Source: Margaritifera margaritifera (taxonomy: Eukaryota; Mollusca; Bivalvia; Unionida; Margaritiferidae). From it: a DNA stretch of 64,000 nt. Under the pieces are notes generated by a model. It made no database searches, was not told the origin of the DNA, and worked only from the letters and a program-made list of their open reading frames with translations. Positions 10,499 through 22,054 of the stretch are shown one piece after another. The stretch is taken from assembly GCA_029931535.1 (NCBI GenBank), contig JAQPZY010000659.1, positions 186,001 through 250,000 of the forward strand. The letters are read 5' to 3'. Positions within the stretch are counted from its first letter, which is position 1. Every line of letters starts with the position of its first letter. The translations under genes and the position numbers were made by a program.

Positions 10499-10783
10499 AA
10501 TACAGACAGGGCCGGCGCAAAGGTATTTGGCGCCCTAGGCAAACCTTCAGCCTTTAGCCATCACCCCCACAGTTAACTTTTGAAAATGAATATTGTACAT
10601 TTATTCTTTTCTTCTGTTTTTTTATATCTATTTTTAGACGCTTATTATCTTCTAATTTCTAATTTAAGCTATTTCTCTTTCTTATTTAATTAGTTCTTTT
10701 GCCACCTCCCCCCCCCCCCCCAATTTTGCCGCCCTAGGCGACTGCCTAGTTTGCCTAGTTGTTACACCGGCCCAGAATACAGA
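10499..10783. mobile_element. hAT-type MITE with exact 8-bp TSD
   Basis: The element (10507-10775, 269 bp) begins CAGGGCCGGCGCAA and its right end reads CTGGGCCGGTGTAAC when reverse-complemented. It is flanked on both sides by AATACAGA (10499-10506 and 10776-10783). GGCGCCCTAGGC-like words occur near both ends as subterminal repeats. There is no coding capacity. Confidence 0.88.
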
Positions 10784-12320
10784 CTTTTAAAAACGTTATT
10801 TAGTTACATTTCCCATCCACGCAACACCGGATAAAGTTGGTAGAGGTCCCAGGAACAATTTCAAAAAGCCCCCCCCCCCCAATAAACGAACACCATCAAT
10901 TTAAAATTACTTGCATTGCGGGGGCTTGGGAGCAACTGCAGCATTTGCACCACCATTAATCTGGCCTTGCATTCATGGAAGTATGTATAATGCAAGGGCG
11001 GATTTGAAAGGGAGTGAGGAAAAGTCTGTGTTGCTCCCTATCCTCTAACAAAATGAGTGCCAAACAACCGGAATGTTTCCTTGAGCAAGTTTTCTTTAAA
11101 GTTAAATGGTTAAAATTATGCTTTGGAAATGCTTAAGGGCTATTGGTAATGTGCAGTTAATTACTTGTGGGTGGGAGATGGTGCTCTGAAGAAATGGCTA
11201 CATATATTGGTAATAGTTTTGTCCCGTTTCCTGAAGTAAAGTACTTGGCAGTGAGTTTGTGAAAGAATAAATTCCTTACCATTTTGTCTACAGACTGAAG
11301 CAGTGTGCATCAATATGGAGTTTGTATGTGCTGAAACAAAAATGTCACTGAGGTTTGTAAATAATCCAATGAGTGGCAGGGAGAAGTAGATTTTGTTTAA
11401 AACTTGGAGCAATTGAACATAAGCTGTTTGTCTGTAAAGACTTTGTAAATCTAAGACGTTTTAGTTCGTCGATAAAACCTGGAAAGTAAAACCTAATAAA
11501 AGGTATGGAGGTCTGTACTAGTTGTAAGTGGCATTTTATGAGAAGCACAATGACAGAAATGTCTGTTGGTAATATTAATAATGAGAATAATCTCAGTGAT
11601 GAACATTATGATGATCCCCAAGCTGAACAGTTTGGAATATTTTTATAATCTCTGGTCATATGTCTTTCTGTATATCTGTCTGTATCTATGCCGGCCTGGC
11701 TGTATTCAATCGAGGTTGAAATTTTGTGTTGCAACCATGGCAAATGCACCATTAAATGCTCGCTAGTCCCCTTTTATGACTTTCAGAAAGCAAAGTTACA
11801 GGACTGCCACCATTCTCTATCGTTGGTGCTCCCTGACATAAAGCAGAGCGAGTTGAGATGTCACTGACATGCTTTTTCAGACACTCTAGGTTTATCATTC
11901 TGTAACCATCCAGAATGTCTACAGACCATTTTTATTTGAAACGTAGCATTTTTACTGTTTTGAAAATGGCAGTCAAAAACATTTCTAAACTAGTTTAAAA
12001 CAAACTCCCAAGGTCCTCAATATACATGTTTCCTCGGGTTTTGACACTTGGAATTTAAATTTGACACATTTTTTATGCATGCAAATTCCAACCTGTGCGT
12101 TGTTATGATGCATGTTGATTTAGTCAGATCATTAGTCTTAATTATCCTTGATTTGCCTCCATAATAATTTCCTACTGAGCGCTCGCTGTCCATAACAAAT
12201 TGACTGTATGCACCAGTAATTGACATTTGCTAGACTACTGTCTACACCTTATCTGCCAATAATATCGCACCTACAGTACACACATCATGTTTAATGGAAA
12301 ATCCACATTCCCACAGTGGA
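10784..12320. other. No gene recognised
   Basis: Mixed AT-rich sequence with a poly-C run near 10869-10879. Several short frames on both strands lack domains or splice support. Confidence 0.45.
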
Positions 12321-12657
12321 CCTTAACTCTTTAACTTCGACTGACGTGTATATCCGCTGCATAAATGTGCCTTGCCTCCCCAGTAACTGATAAATCCGCT
12401 TGTAAACAAAGCACTACTACTCCCAGTGACTGATATATCCGCTTGCTGGTTATGCTCCCTGTACCTCGGTGATGGATAGATCTGCACTGTATGTTCATGT
12501 TACAATCGGTCTTATTGGTTAATAATTGGAAGTAAAATGACATTCAACCAATCAAAATAGAGTTAACAAATGATTGTTCTTACTAAATCCGGGGATTTTT
12601 TACAATTTTGTACCACGTGTTAGTTAATACATGTGTTTGTAGTTGACAGTGAAAATA

Positions 12658-12984
12658 ATGGCTTTTGCTTACGCTAGCGATCGAGAATCCAAATTTTCAG
12701 GTTTTTCCAAGGACGAACTTGACAATGTTGAATTAAGAAGTGTTGGTAGTGACATTGAACTATTTTCTTTGTCAAGTCGGTCCGAAATTGAGACAGAATC
12801 TGATGAAGAAGACATCGAAATGTGGACAAGGGAGCCACGTGCTTCAAAAGTCAGTGTTTACCGAAAGTGTCGGCCCAACTTTCGTTTCGATGAGGGGAAG
12901 AAAGAAATAGACAAACAGTGCAATGTCTGTGTGTGTATAAAGCATAACTGCTTCTATAAATACCCTGCAGAACTTAAGAAGTAG
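12658..12984 (+). pseudogene. Acidic frame, possibly piggyBac transposase remnant
   Basis: A 108-codon frame starting at the ATG at 12658. It is Ser/Glu/Asp-rich at residues 30-65 (ETESDEEDIEMW) and ends in a short Cys-rich tail, QCNVCVCIKHNCFYKY. PiggyBac transposases have an acidic N-terminus and a Cys-rich C-terminal zinc-binding tail, so an internally deleted copy would look like this. The tail is too short and irregular to be sure. It lies 0.33 kb inside the putative left TTAA end. The alternative is a lineage-specific gene of unknown role. Confidence 0.3.
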
Positions 12985-13379
12985 TAGAACATAGTGACTA
13001 GTTAAACATTTTTTAGTAATTACATGTATATATTTGACCAATATCTTTGTATAAAAGACCAACATATATTTTAGTGTTTACAAATAATGTTTTGTGTTAT
13101 ATTCATGGATTTTATACCAATCTTGTGGATGTCGGAAGGATAAAAGAATAAAACAGACGTACTGTAGTTATAGCTTTTAAATATGCATGGTTTTAGTCTA
13201 TAAATCAGTCTATTATACAGAAAATAACTAAAACAATTAGCCCATGTCCCCAAATTTGTCGGTTAAAAAGTTCTCATTTGGTCCTATTTAACTAAACCGA
13301 TTATTTTTAATTTGATGTGTAGGACCAATATAAATTACATGCGTTTGTATGATTTAAATTATTTACCCTTTTATTTCAG

Positions 13380-13495
13380 ATGGATATGCGCACTGTTCCA
13401 CCTGAAGTTTTGGTGTTGGTAGGGGACGTAAAAGCACAGGTGCATTCGGATTGTCCTTGTACTGCTAGGGTACTGCCTCCACATATTTGTCTTTG
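13380..13495 (+). CDS. Candidate exon of unknown gene
   Basis: A pyrimidine-rich tract ending TTATTTCAG immediately precedes 13380, and GTAAGG follows 13495, so both splice sites are strong. The intervening 116 nt is open throughout and reads from ATG: MDMRTVPPEVLVLVGDVKAQ, then a Cys-containing stretch (SDCPCTARVLPPH). I do not recognise the domain. No matching neighbour exon was found, and the segment lies inside the putative piggyBac-like region, so it may be transposon-derived. Confidence 0.3.
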
Positions 13496-14335
13496 GTAAG
13501 GCGAACAAACTTTTTCTTCTCAAATTTTCTCTTCTTTGTTCTTTTCATGTATGATTCCTTTATTATAAGGTACATTTCCCTTTTGGAAACACACTTTCCT
13601 CCTATTTTTAACTCCCTTGGAATTGCTCTACTTACTAGTTTTTCTTGGCATTTTTCTATTTTCTATTACCAAAAAGTCACCCAAATTCAAAAATAAGTGC
13701 TTACAAGCTGAGATCTACAGTGTATGATCACAGAGTGGCTCATTACTTGAATGTTAGTCACTACATAAGGGAGGAAAGCTTTTTATTTATGTTACAGAAG
13801 GGATGGGGGATGCTGCCCTGTGTGCAAGGACTGGGGTTAGTGACCTCATGTATCTTAAGCCAGTGAAAGGTGTTGATAACCTTTACTTTATACTAAGATT
13901 GGGCCATGTCTACATGTCCCTGATGTTAAGTTCTGTGTCTATTAAAGACATATAAAGTCCTTTATTTTTTATGAAATCTACCTTTAGGAGTAGGAGAGGT
14001 ACATACTAATGAGTGCATTGACCTTTGACCTGGTTATTACATAATATGACATAATGCGATTTTTCCAATATCACCAAAGTGAAGTTAGATAAGTGCTGAT
14101 ATGAATAAGACACAAGTCATAGTTAAAACAATTCATTTTATTCCAAAAGATGATTTTAGTAGTAAAGCACAAGTATGGAAACAACAGTTGAAACAGCTCA
14201 ATGACATTTTCAAACACATTAATATAAGACATAGCTTGGTACCTCATAAAATTGTTTTTGACAAGCGAGACTTAGTACACTTGTTACTTGTACAGTCCCG
14301 AGCTATATCACATATTATAAAAATTAAGGTTGGCT

Positions 14336-14804
14336 TTAGGTATCACGGTACCAATTGCTCAAGCCCAGGGGGCGGAGCTTAATGTGTAGGGAACATTGTA
14401 TTCAGAAATAAACAACAAAACTAGCTGTGATTGGTGTATTATGTAAGAGTTGTAGTTTCTGTCTGGCTTAAAAAAAAAGTTGAGTCTCTTAGCAACATGT
14501 GAGATTGTGTTAATTCATATGTAGATCATGTTTTGTATTTTTTATGATTTTTAAAAAATGTAATACACATCACTGAAAATGTGTCTGTTGTGACTGGATA
14601 ACTCTGACCCCTGTCTAGTTCCAGCAGAGTTATCTCTCTTAAATGCAATGGAGTACCTGGTTCTGTCACTGTCAAATTGACAATCTAATATTGTTCTCTA
14701 TGACAGTGTGTGACACGCATGCTAAAGTAGAAGAGAAGGTATATTTATTTCACCAAACATTAACATTAAGGTCATTGGAAAAACAATTGGTACCGTGATA
14801 CCTA
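14336..14804. repeat. Exact ~21-bp inverted repeat pair
   Basis: TAGGTATCACGGTACCAATTG near 14338 recurs as its reverse complement near 14782-14802, about 0.45 kb apart. The core includes a KpnI-like palindrome, GGTACC. The left copy is followed by a GC-rich GGGGGCGGAGC stretch. The pair may be the termini of a small element, or part of one; no target duplication was identified. Confidence 0.6.
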
Positions 14805-14891
14805 CACCTAACATTACCAGATTGTGTTTAAAAGACGCCAAAACTGGCAAAAATTCGATTTCAAAATCGAGTGTTAACGTATGTAGATAAA

Positions 14892-15480
14892 TAATGGCAG
14901 TCATATTCTGAAGATGAAAGTGAAGACAGTTATGTGCTTGCTGAATTAGTTGAAAATAAAGACCATTTCGTGTGGAAAATTGACATTCTAGGCAGTGGGG
15001 ATCGCCATCTTTACCTCTTCAAAATGAACAGAGCTAATGATAACTGGTTATTTGAAATTTGATTTCAAACAAGACTTTTAATGTGTGGAGATCAACATGG
15101 CGGACAGCGCTGAAACAGCATGTTATGGCAGTGATGGGGATGCCGATTTTGATGAAAATATAGATCATTTTCTGGAGAAAATGTATGTTTTGGGCAGTCC
15201 AGATCGTGAGCTTGACTTTGACGAAATGAACCGAGATGATGATGACTGGTTGGTTGAAAATTTGCTTTCAAAACTGAACTTTAACGTGTGTAATTCAAAA
15301 TAGCGGACAGTACTGAAGCGACCGTGATGTTGATGCCGCTTTTGATGAAAAAATAGACAATTTTGTGGGGAAAATTTATATTTTAGGCAGTGGGGATCAT
15401 GGGATCGTGATCTTGGTTGCATCAAATGAACTGAGCAGATGATAAATAGTTAATTGATATTTTTGACTCGGATATTGATG
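14892..15480 (+). repeat. Three degenerate tandem copies of an acidic coding-like unit (~204 bp)
   Basis: Copies start near 14892 (ATGGCAGTCATATTCTG), 15097 (ATGGCGGACAGCGCTG) and 15301 (AGCGGACAGTACTG). The middle copy is open for 72 codons from 15085 and encodes DFDENIDHFLEKMYVLGS, followed by DDDDW. The first and third share wording such as TTAGGCAGTGGGGATC but carry stops and shifts. This looks like a triplicated exon or transposase N-terminus, with only the middle copy intact. No family is recognised. Confidence 0.55.
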
Positions 15481-16727
15481 ATGATGAAGACGTGGATGCT
15501 TTTCAAGCTAACTGGACATTTTGAGAACTTCACTTCTCATAAAGTTCACACATATATACTGATATTGGGTGTGTGCATAATATTATGAAATTTTACTGCA
15601 TCCCTGGAAATGGACCAAAATACACCCAACAGAACTCTGATATTATTACATTAAAATTTATTGTGAAATAAAAACACTGAAGAACCAAAATGAAAAGCTT
15701 TGTCAACTTATCAGTAAGTTTTTCTGTTTGTTCTCCAATTCTCATGTGAGTAAATTTAATAAAATTGTAATAACTTTCGATATTCTTGATGGATTTTTAT
15801 TATTTTTCACCTTCTTAAATGGCATAAAATTCTCATTTCATACATTTACATATAGGAGGTAAAATGAATATTGCAGATAGAAAAATTGCATTGAAAGTAA
15901 GTTATTAAAAAAAAATGTGAAGCATGTTTTTTTGCTTACATAACTTTACTATCAACTGAAGTTTTATGTCTGAAAATTGTCAGTCAAAAAATATATGACC
16001 TTAAGGAAAATTTTATGCTTTTTAAAATCGTATACAATATTGAAAAATAATTTTAAAAAATTGCCCTGTAAAGCCAGATTGACCAACGTCACTGCATTCT
16101 CTCATGCTGCTACACTACTGACTGAAAAAATTTCCAGTTCTACACAACTGCCTGATTGGGCTTCAGTATGAAAAGGGTTAATTAGCGTAATTGCTTTGCT
16201 TCAAATGGAATATCTTGCATGGAAGCTAATCCTCTGTATAATCAATTAAAAATTAAAGAATTGTCACTGTGATTTAATCTGTTCACAAAGGAAATCGACA
16301 CTAATGTCGGCAAAGTGCCTTTCATTAATTTGATTGCATTGAATCGTTGACTTTAAATCAAAGGTGATCCACTTTTATCTGGGTCAAGTAAAAAAAATAA
16401 AAGCCATTTAAAAAACTAATTAACCATATTGGATTTGTCTTTAAGTATTTTGATTGGCCGATAATTTGGTTGCTTAGCTTGATGTGCATTCAAGTGGTAA
16501 TAGAATGTGCAGACATGCGACAGTTATGGATGATAACTTGCTGTAGTATCGCAGGATATGAACGAATAAATGGAGAGGTTGATTCAAGCATTCAGTATGC
16601 CTGTGGTGGGTGGTGGGTATGAATGGCCAGATAAAGCATGAAAATCAACACTTGCCTGACTGGTTTTAAAGTAGGAAATAAGCACTTGTCGCGGAACAGC
16701 ATCTTGCAAAATTTTACTTGTCTGACT

Positions 16728-17060
16728 TCAAAAATGAATAATATGGGGATGTAGGTCTAAAGAAATTTGATCAGCCCAGAGTAAGTTTTGAGATTTTTTT
16801 ATAGATGGGTTACTTATAATTTCTGTTGGTAATGTGTTCCACTGCTGAATTGTAAAGGCAGGAATTAGTTTTGATATAGGGTGGTTATACAGAAAGGGAG
16901 CTGAATGATCGAGTGCAGTAGGTCTCATTGTTAATAACAAAAGGTCGAATACAATCTTTGTAAGTAGTGTGAAGCAAAATCATTGTCCATTTTAAACAAC
17001 TAATCTTATTTTGAGCTCTCATTAATAAACAATCTTTAGTTAGGTGATCTCAGACTGACA
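16728..17060 (-). pseudogene. LINE pol C-terminal remnant
   Basis: The minus-strand frame at 16728-16940 includes LIPAFTIQQWNTLPTEIIS. This matches the RQWNxLPxEI pattern near the C-terminus of CR1/L2/Jockey-type reverse-transcriptase proteins. Directly upstream (16940-17060), other frames give LLMRAQNKISCLKWT-like sequence, which resembles the preceding thumb region. The reading frame is broken by shifts and stops, so this is a decayed 3' fragment. Confidence 0.55.
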
Positions 17061-17560
17061 CAACGAATGGAAGACAATAAACAGATAATGCACAAATTTG
17101 ATACTAACCGTTTTGATTATGGTAGTTCACAAGTTCTTTCTATCACTAATTTTTCTTTTATGAGAATCAAACAATGGAATAGCCTGTGGGTTATACAATA
17201 TAATTCAACAAAATGTTTATTCAATAAAATATACACTATTCACTTAACCCTGAGTACACGATTTATTGTCAACATAATGGCAAAGAAAATAAACCTGCAG
17301 AAGAGCTGCTGTTGTACTTTTAAGTTATTAGTTCACACATGAAATTAACATGTCAATGGCAATGAAAACAAACCGTGTTGATGGCTTCTGTTGTGTTATT
17401 AGTTTGCACATGAGCATCTGTCTTCAGAAAGTGCACGAGTGAACCTACATGTATCTAGGATGCCTTTTGCAACCATTTGTGATTTAAAAAAGAAAAACGC
17501 GACTTTGAATACAAAATAGTACAGTTTAAATTGAAGTATAGATACAAAATCTTAATAATG

Positions 17561-17582
17561 CTCTCTCTCTCTCTCTCTCTCT
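17561..17582. repeat. (CT)n microsatellite
   Basis: Eleven CT dinucleotides. Confidence 0.9.
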
Positions 17583-18005
17583 ATGGCACGTATATCTGAG
17601 ACTAACATACATGTATGTAGTGCCCCTGCCCATGTACACAGATCTGTTATTAAGTGCATATTGAGTGCATCTTCTTTTTTTTCACAATATATAGAAATTC
17701 AGTATGAGAATGAATTTGACTTCATTGTCCTTATATTTCTGGAACAGTACATGGTTAGTTGGCTTTTAGCAATTCTTTTTGTTTTTGTATGTTCATGCGG
17801 CAACCACCAGAACTATGCTTTCTTAAGTTTTAATTACCCCTCTATAATGCTGTAATCGGATGTCAGAAGAAATCATACATTATGTTAAAGAGCACTCGTG
17901 CATGCGGTAACCATTGAAAGTTTTGCGATTTTGTTTCACTTCAGTCTGGTATGAATGCGATTTTGTTATTAATATTTTCATGTTTATTGTTCTTTTCACT
18001 GCAGG

Positions 18006-18266
18006 GAGTACAATATCACTGACTTTCATGTAATTGTTAAAAAAGTGTGTTGTGCGAACTGCAACGGAAATAAGGACATGAATGAATCTGTAGATTACAA
18101 TAGTGTAGTATTAAAGAAAAAAATTAGATTCATTGCTCAAAGTGTAGTATCAGTACAGTTTCTGTGGGATTGTCATTATGTTAATATTATAAAAAATTTG
18201 ATATGGCATTATGTATCATACATTATCTTCGTTAGAACTAGCAAATGTTTAGCATTAAATAAATGA
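18006..18266 (+). CDS. Candidate terminal exon, unknown gene
   Basis: A strong acceptor (TGTTCTTTTCACTGCAG) precedes 18006. From there the frame is open for 86 codons to a TGA at 18264-18266, starting EYNITDFHVIVKKVCCANC. Composition is ordinary for the first 40 residues and then becomes Ile/Val-rich. I recognise no domain and found no matching upstream exon, so this may be a chance open stretch in AT-rich DNA. Confidence 0.22.
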   Translation, partial: EYNITDFHVIVKKVCCANCNGNKDMNESVDYNSVVLKKKIRFIAQSVVSVQFLWDCHYVNIIKNLIWHYVSYIIFVRTSKCLALNK

Positions 18267-19045
18267 TCACGTTTAATCAATATAAAAAGGTAAGCAAACT
18301 ACACCTGAAAGAAATATTGATTTACATAAATCGGTGCCTCTCTTTCTTTCTCTCAACCTCTTTAGAGCATGCTTGCAGGGGTCATATACAGTGAACCACT
18401 CATTTTATTGAGACCACATCCACTCTGCGGTGGTTATCAAATGTGAGAAAGTGTGGTGTGCAGAGCTATTCTAACGCTATACGCCACTGCAACTCCTTCA
18501 GGGTGTGTGGAGAGCTGTTTTTTTTTAATCCTCTCCACTCTCTCTACGCCCCACTGTGAAGCATAGGGAATTTTAAAAAATCTTGTAAGTTGTACTGTAT
18601 TTCACAAATGTTGTGGAATTTTCTTCTCTGTGAACAGTATCAACCACAATTGTACTTTCTACATGGAAATTTTGATAGCCACCAGGTTACAAATGACTCG
18701 GTCAGGGGATTGTTAACAGGAAGAACAATATGGCGGCCTTCATTACATTATTGCATCAGGTTATTTGCCATTTGCAGTGTACTTAAAGCCCCATGTGTAT
18801 GCAAAATGTAACGCTCATTGCATCTTGTTTGATCTGTTTGCAATACGATAATTACAATACAATAGCTTCACTATAACTGTGCTTAACTGTTGTGTATGCT
18901 ATACAATATATTGATTATTTTAGCTCATAAATACCTTTTTCATAAAACAGGTTGTACTTGCACATTCCATTGACAGTTTTTTAAGTGAATAATGTTGGAT
19001 TTTCTACTTGCTGTGTTCTGTACATGATATTTGGCTATAACACAT

Positions 19046-19303
19046 TAGGGGTGAAACGATACACCTGTGCCGCGTATCAATACGATTCACGATATACAGC
19101 CTACGATACGATACATTATCGATTCTCTGTTTAAAGAATAAGAAGGCAAACGATTAATAATTATTAATGACTGCTGAAGATTAAAGTAACTTATATAGGG
19201 TAGATATAATTTTGTATCGATTCTTCACCTCTTGTATCGATACGTGTATCGATATAGCAAAAGTATCGATGCATCAATATATCAATGAATCGTTTCACCC
19301 CTA
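19046..19303. mobile_element. MITE with TAGGGGTGAAACGAT termini
   Basis: The left end TAGGGGTGAAACGATACA and the right end ATCGTTTCACCCCTA form terminal inverted repeats of about 15 bp. The interior is dominated by ATCGATAC-like words in both orientations (19070-19130 and 19215-19290), giving a long imperfect hairpin. Termini of the TAGGGGTG type are common in hAT-like MITEs. The flanks are AT-rich and no unambiguous target duplication could be assigned. Confidence 0.72.
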
Positions 19304-20654
19304 TAATACACCCACTCATCCTATGGGCGTGTTCACATTACCAACAGCCCTTAAAATGTAGGAGCTTCCTTAAAATGTAGGAGGTGCCTTTGCCTTCTGG
19401 GCCCCCACCAGGGGTTCCATCCCACAGACCTCTCTGCTTGTTTGTTCTCACCGCATGCACATGCACAATATTTCTGGATCCATCCCTGTGCTGGGTTATG
19501 TTTGATAGACACCTTTAAAAAAATGGAAGTGGTACCCGAGTATACTAGTAATTTGCTGTTCACAGGGTACAAAATGTTTTTGAAATCCATGGTTATCCCA
19601 GCAAGATATCATAGTGCTTTTCAAAATTTCAGGATAGAGTCAGAACTAAAGATTTATGGACAAGCACACTGCTCATGTAAATAAATTGTGTGAAAAAGAT
19701 TGACAAACATGGGAATAAAGTTACAGCAAATTCCCAAGTCCATATAAAATATAAGGTATTAACAGGCATATATATGCATGCATGTATTCTGATATTCATA
19801 AATACCATTGAAAATACTACTGCTGCAACTACTGTACTATAATTATTACTATTGTGTAGCATAATTTCTATCCTTTTTAACTTGTTACAGCTCAATGCAA
19901 TTTCTGGGATTATATTATTTATTAATTCTCTCTCAAATTTCTGACAGCACAACATTCCTGTAGCTCCAGCCTAAGTGTTGGTTCCCGGTGTGAGTGTGTT
20001 GCTCTTACCATGGGGTGATTCTGCTTCCACACATGTGAGCAGTTCAAATCCATGGTCAACAGATGCTGAATACACAAGTGTTCCGATGGGCATTAATAAT
20101 AAAAAGTGAGTGTTCTAAAGTATTTAATGTCATGGATCAATAGAAGAGAGATTATACTTGCTATCTGGATACAAAGGTCAGTTGAAATTCATTTATTACT
20201 AGTGAGCAGCCTGACGATCTGTATTTATAACAGATCTGTCCAACCTGAATTCTGCATAATACAGTTGCTGTACACCACCAGTCATGTCAGAAGAAAACAA
20301 AGGCAGAGAACAATTTTCTGGTTTATCAGGTTACCTGATAAATTACTGTTGCCCCCAAGATATCTATATATAGTCCTAATTGCACATATTGCTTGTAAAT
20401 CGTCATCAGTCCAAGTAATGGAAAGTGTGAGACAAGTTTACACACTTTTTTAATCTATTTAATTAGGATCAGCAAATAAAAGATTATGAAACAATTCCCT
20501 TTTTTTGACACAGTCTTGTTGTATGTCAGCTTTCTAGTGGTTGGCCACCCCTGATGACAAACTTGTCCATATTTTATGTTAATCTGAGTTTAAATCATTG
20601 CAATTGATTATCATTAATCCAATATTATTAATCTTGTGTCTAACCTGTTAGGGA

Positions 20655-20940
20655 ATCCTGACCATAGAACGGAATAAACACAAAAGTGATCCAATTTAAA
20701 GGATTGCAGAACAATATCCATTGCAGAGATGTGCCCACTACTGAACAGGCTCTATCTACATGAATATGCATTCCTGTCCATGGAACGGAATAAACACGAA
20801 ACAACACAAGTGATCCAATCAGAGGCATTCCATGGTATGTCCACTGCGGAGAAGATGTGTGCACTACATAATAAGCCCAATCTACATGAATACGGCATCA
20901 TGACCATGGAATGGAAGAAACACAAAGGAGATGACAGTAT
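20655..20940 (+). repeat. Tandem repeat (~117-125 bp, three copies) with coding-like frame
   Basis: The word CCATGGAACGGAATAAACAC and its variants recur near 20663, 20778 and 20903. The last two copies are open in one frame and give related peptides, LHEYAFLSMERNKH and LHEYGIMTMEWKKH, each preceded by an AEMC/AEKMC segment. The first copy has stops. This suggests a duplicated exon-like unit now decaying. No family is recognised. Confidence 0.55.
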
Positions 20941-21332
20941 TAGGGACCCTCTGCCAATAATAGGGTTAGAAATGATAAATTAATGAATGAATTGACTAGT
21001 TTTGTGCATTTTATTACATCCTACAGGCTTTTTGTATTTCAAATTGGAAGGGGGTACAAACTGCCAAGGGGGGTGTCCCAATGAAAAAAAAATATCTAAA
21101 AAATCGGATGCAGCCACTAGTTTCGTGGGTTTTTAGAACCTTAACAGTTAAGTAGTCTGAAAACATTTGCTAGTTCCAGGTGCACTTTGAGAGTGGCCAA
21201 ACTAACCACAGAATGTAGGTCTCAACAACCTAGTTTTTATATGTGACACAACTGATTTCCCATATACACTTGGCATGTATTTTTGGTAGTAAATAGCTTA
21301 AAAGGTGTTATAATGTGAGCGCGGACACCATA

Positions 21333-22054
21333 CATACATGCCAACCATTACACTTTTGGTGTAATCATTACACTTTTTTTCACTTAATTATGTCTTACGC
21401 TTGCCTGTATGTTGAATACGCTTTTTTGGTATATTAAAAGATAAAAATAAAGCAATAATAAGTTGCGTTTTTAATTTTTTTATCACCTCTTTAATCAAAT
21501 ATATCATAAATTTTAGAATATTCTAAAATAGAAGAGTGCTAATTAAGAATAGCGCAAGAGTACATTTGTCAATTGTAGACCGACTTGTACTTGTTTTTTA
21601 TTTATAGCAGCTGTATATGACACATTTCCAAGAAAAAAGACCAGTTTCTTCAAAAATCAATAGTGCTTTACAAATTTAAAATGAATATGAGTGGTGTAAT
21701 ACAGCACTCGGGTTGAGCATGTTGTCATGCTTATTGCAGAATTTGTAGACTTGACTTTACAATCATTCAGTGAAAGTTCGACATTTAGACTACGTAGTTA
21801 AAGTGTTGTATATAAATAATTTTTCAATATGTTTTGTGTTTGTATTCTGGTACTAATCCACACCGATTTTGACCATTTGCAATAAGAATTTTAACCACTC
21901 ACAGATCCAGGTTAGTAGGAAAACTAAATGTACATTTTTCGTACAGTTTATTGTAATAATGGCATGTAATATATAGATTACACTTTTTATGCTCAGATTA
22001 TGCTTTTTTGCCACTTCGGTTACTTTAGTATCTCTGTAGGGGTTGGCAGGTATG
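21333..22054. mobile_element. ~0.7-kb element with CATACMTGCCAACC termini
   Basis: The left end CATACATGCCAACC (21333) and the right end GGTTGGCAGGTATG (22041-22054) are inverted with one mismatch. Subterminal words TTACACTTTTTTTC (left) and GATTACACTTTTTATG (right) are shared in direct orientation. No transposase is encoded. It is a probable non-autonomous DNA transposon of unassigned superfamily. Confidence 0.6.

Larger units (their letters stand above)
12323..16181. mobile_element. Possible piggyBac-like element or nested MITE region
   Basis: The left boundary reads TTAACTCTTTAACTTCGACTG (TTAA at 12323). The right boundary, reverse-complemented, reads TTAACCCTTTTCATACTG (TTAA at 16178-16181). 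TTAA target sites with CCCTTT-like termini are the hallmark of piggyBac. Near the left end the motif CTGATAWATCCGCTTG recurs in about three imperfect copies (12350-12450). Inside are an acidic N-terminal-like frame (12658-12984) and a triplicated acidic frame (14892-15480), but no DDE core. The two ends share little beyond the first 8-10 bases, so this could be two unrelated TTAA sites. Confidence 0.3.
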
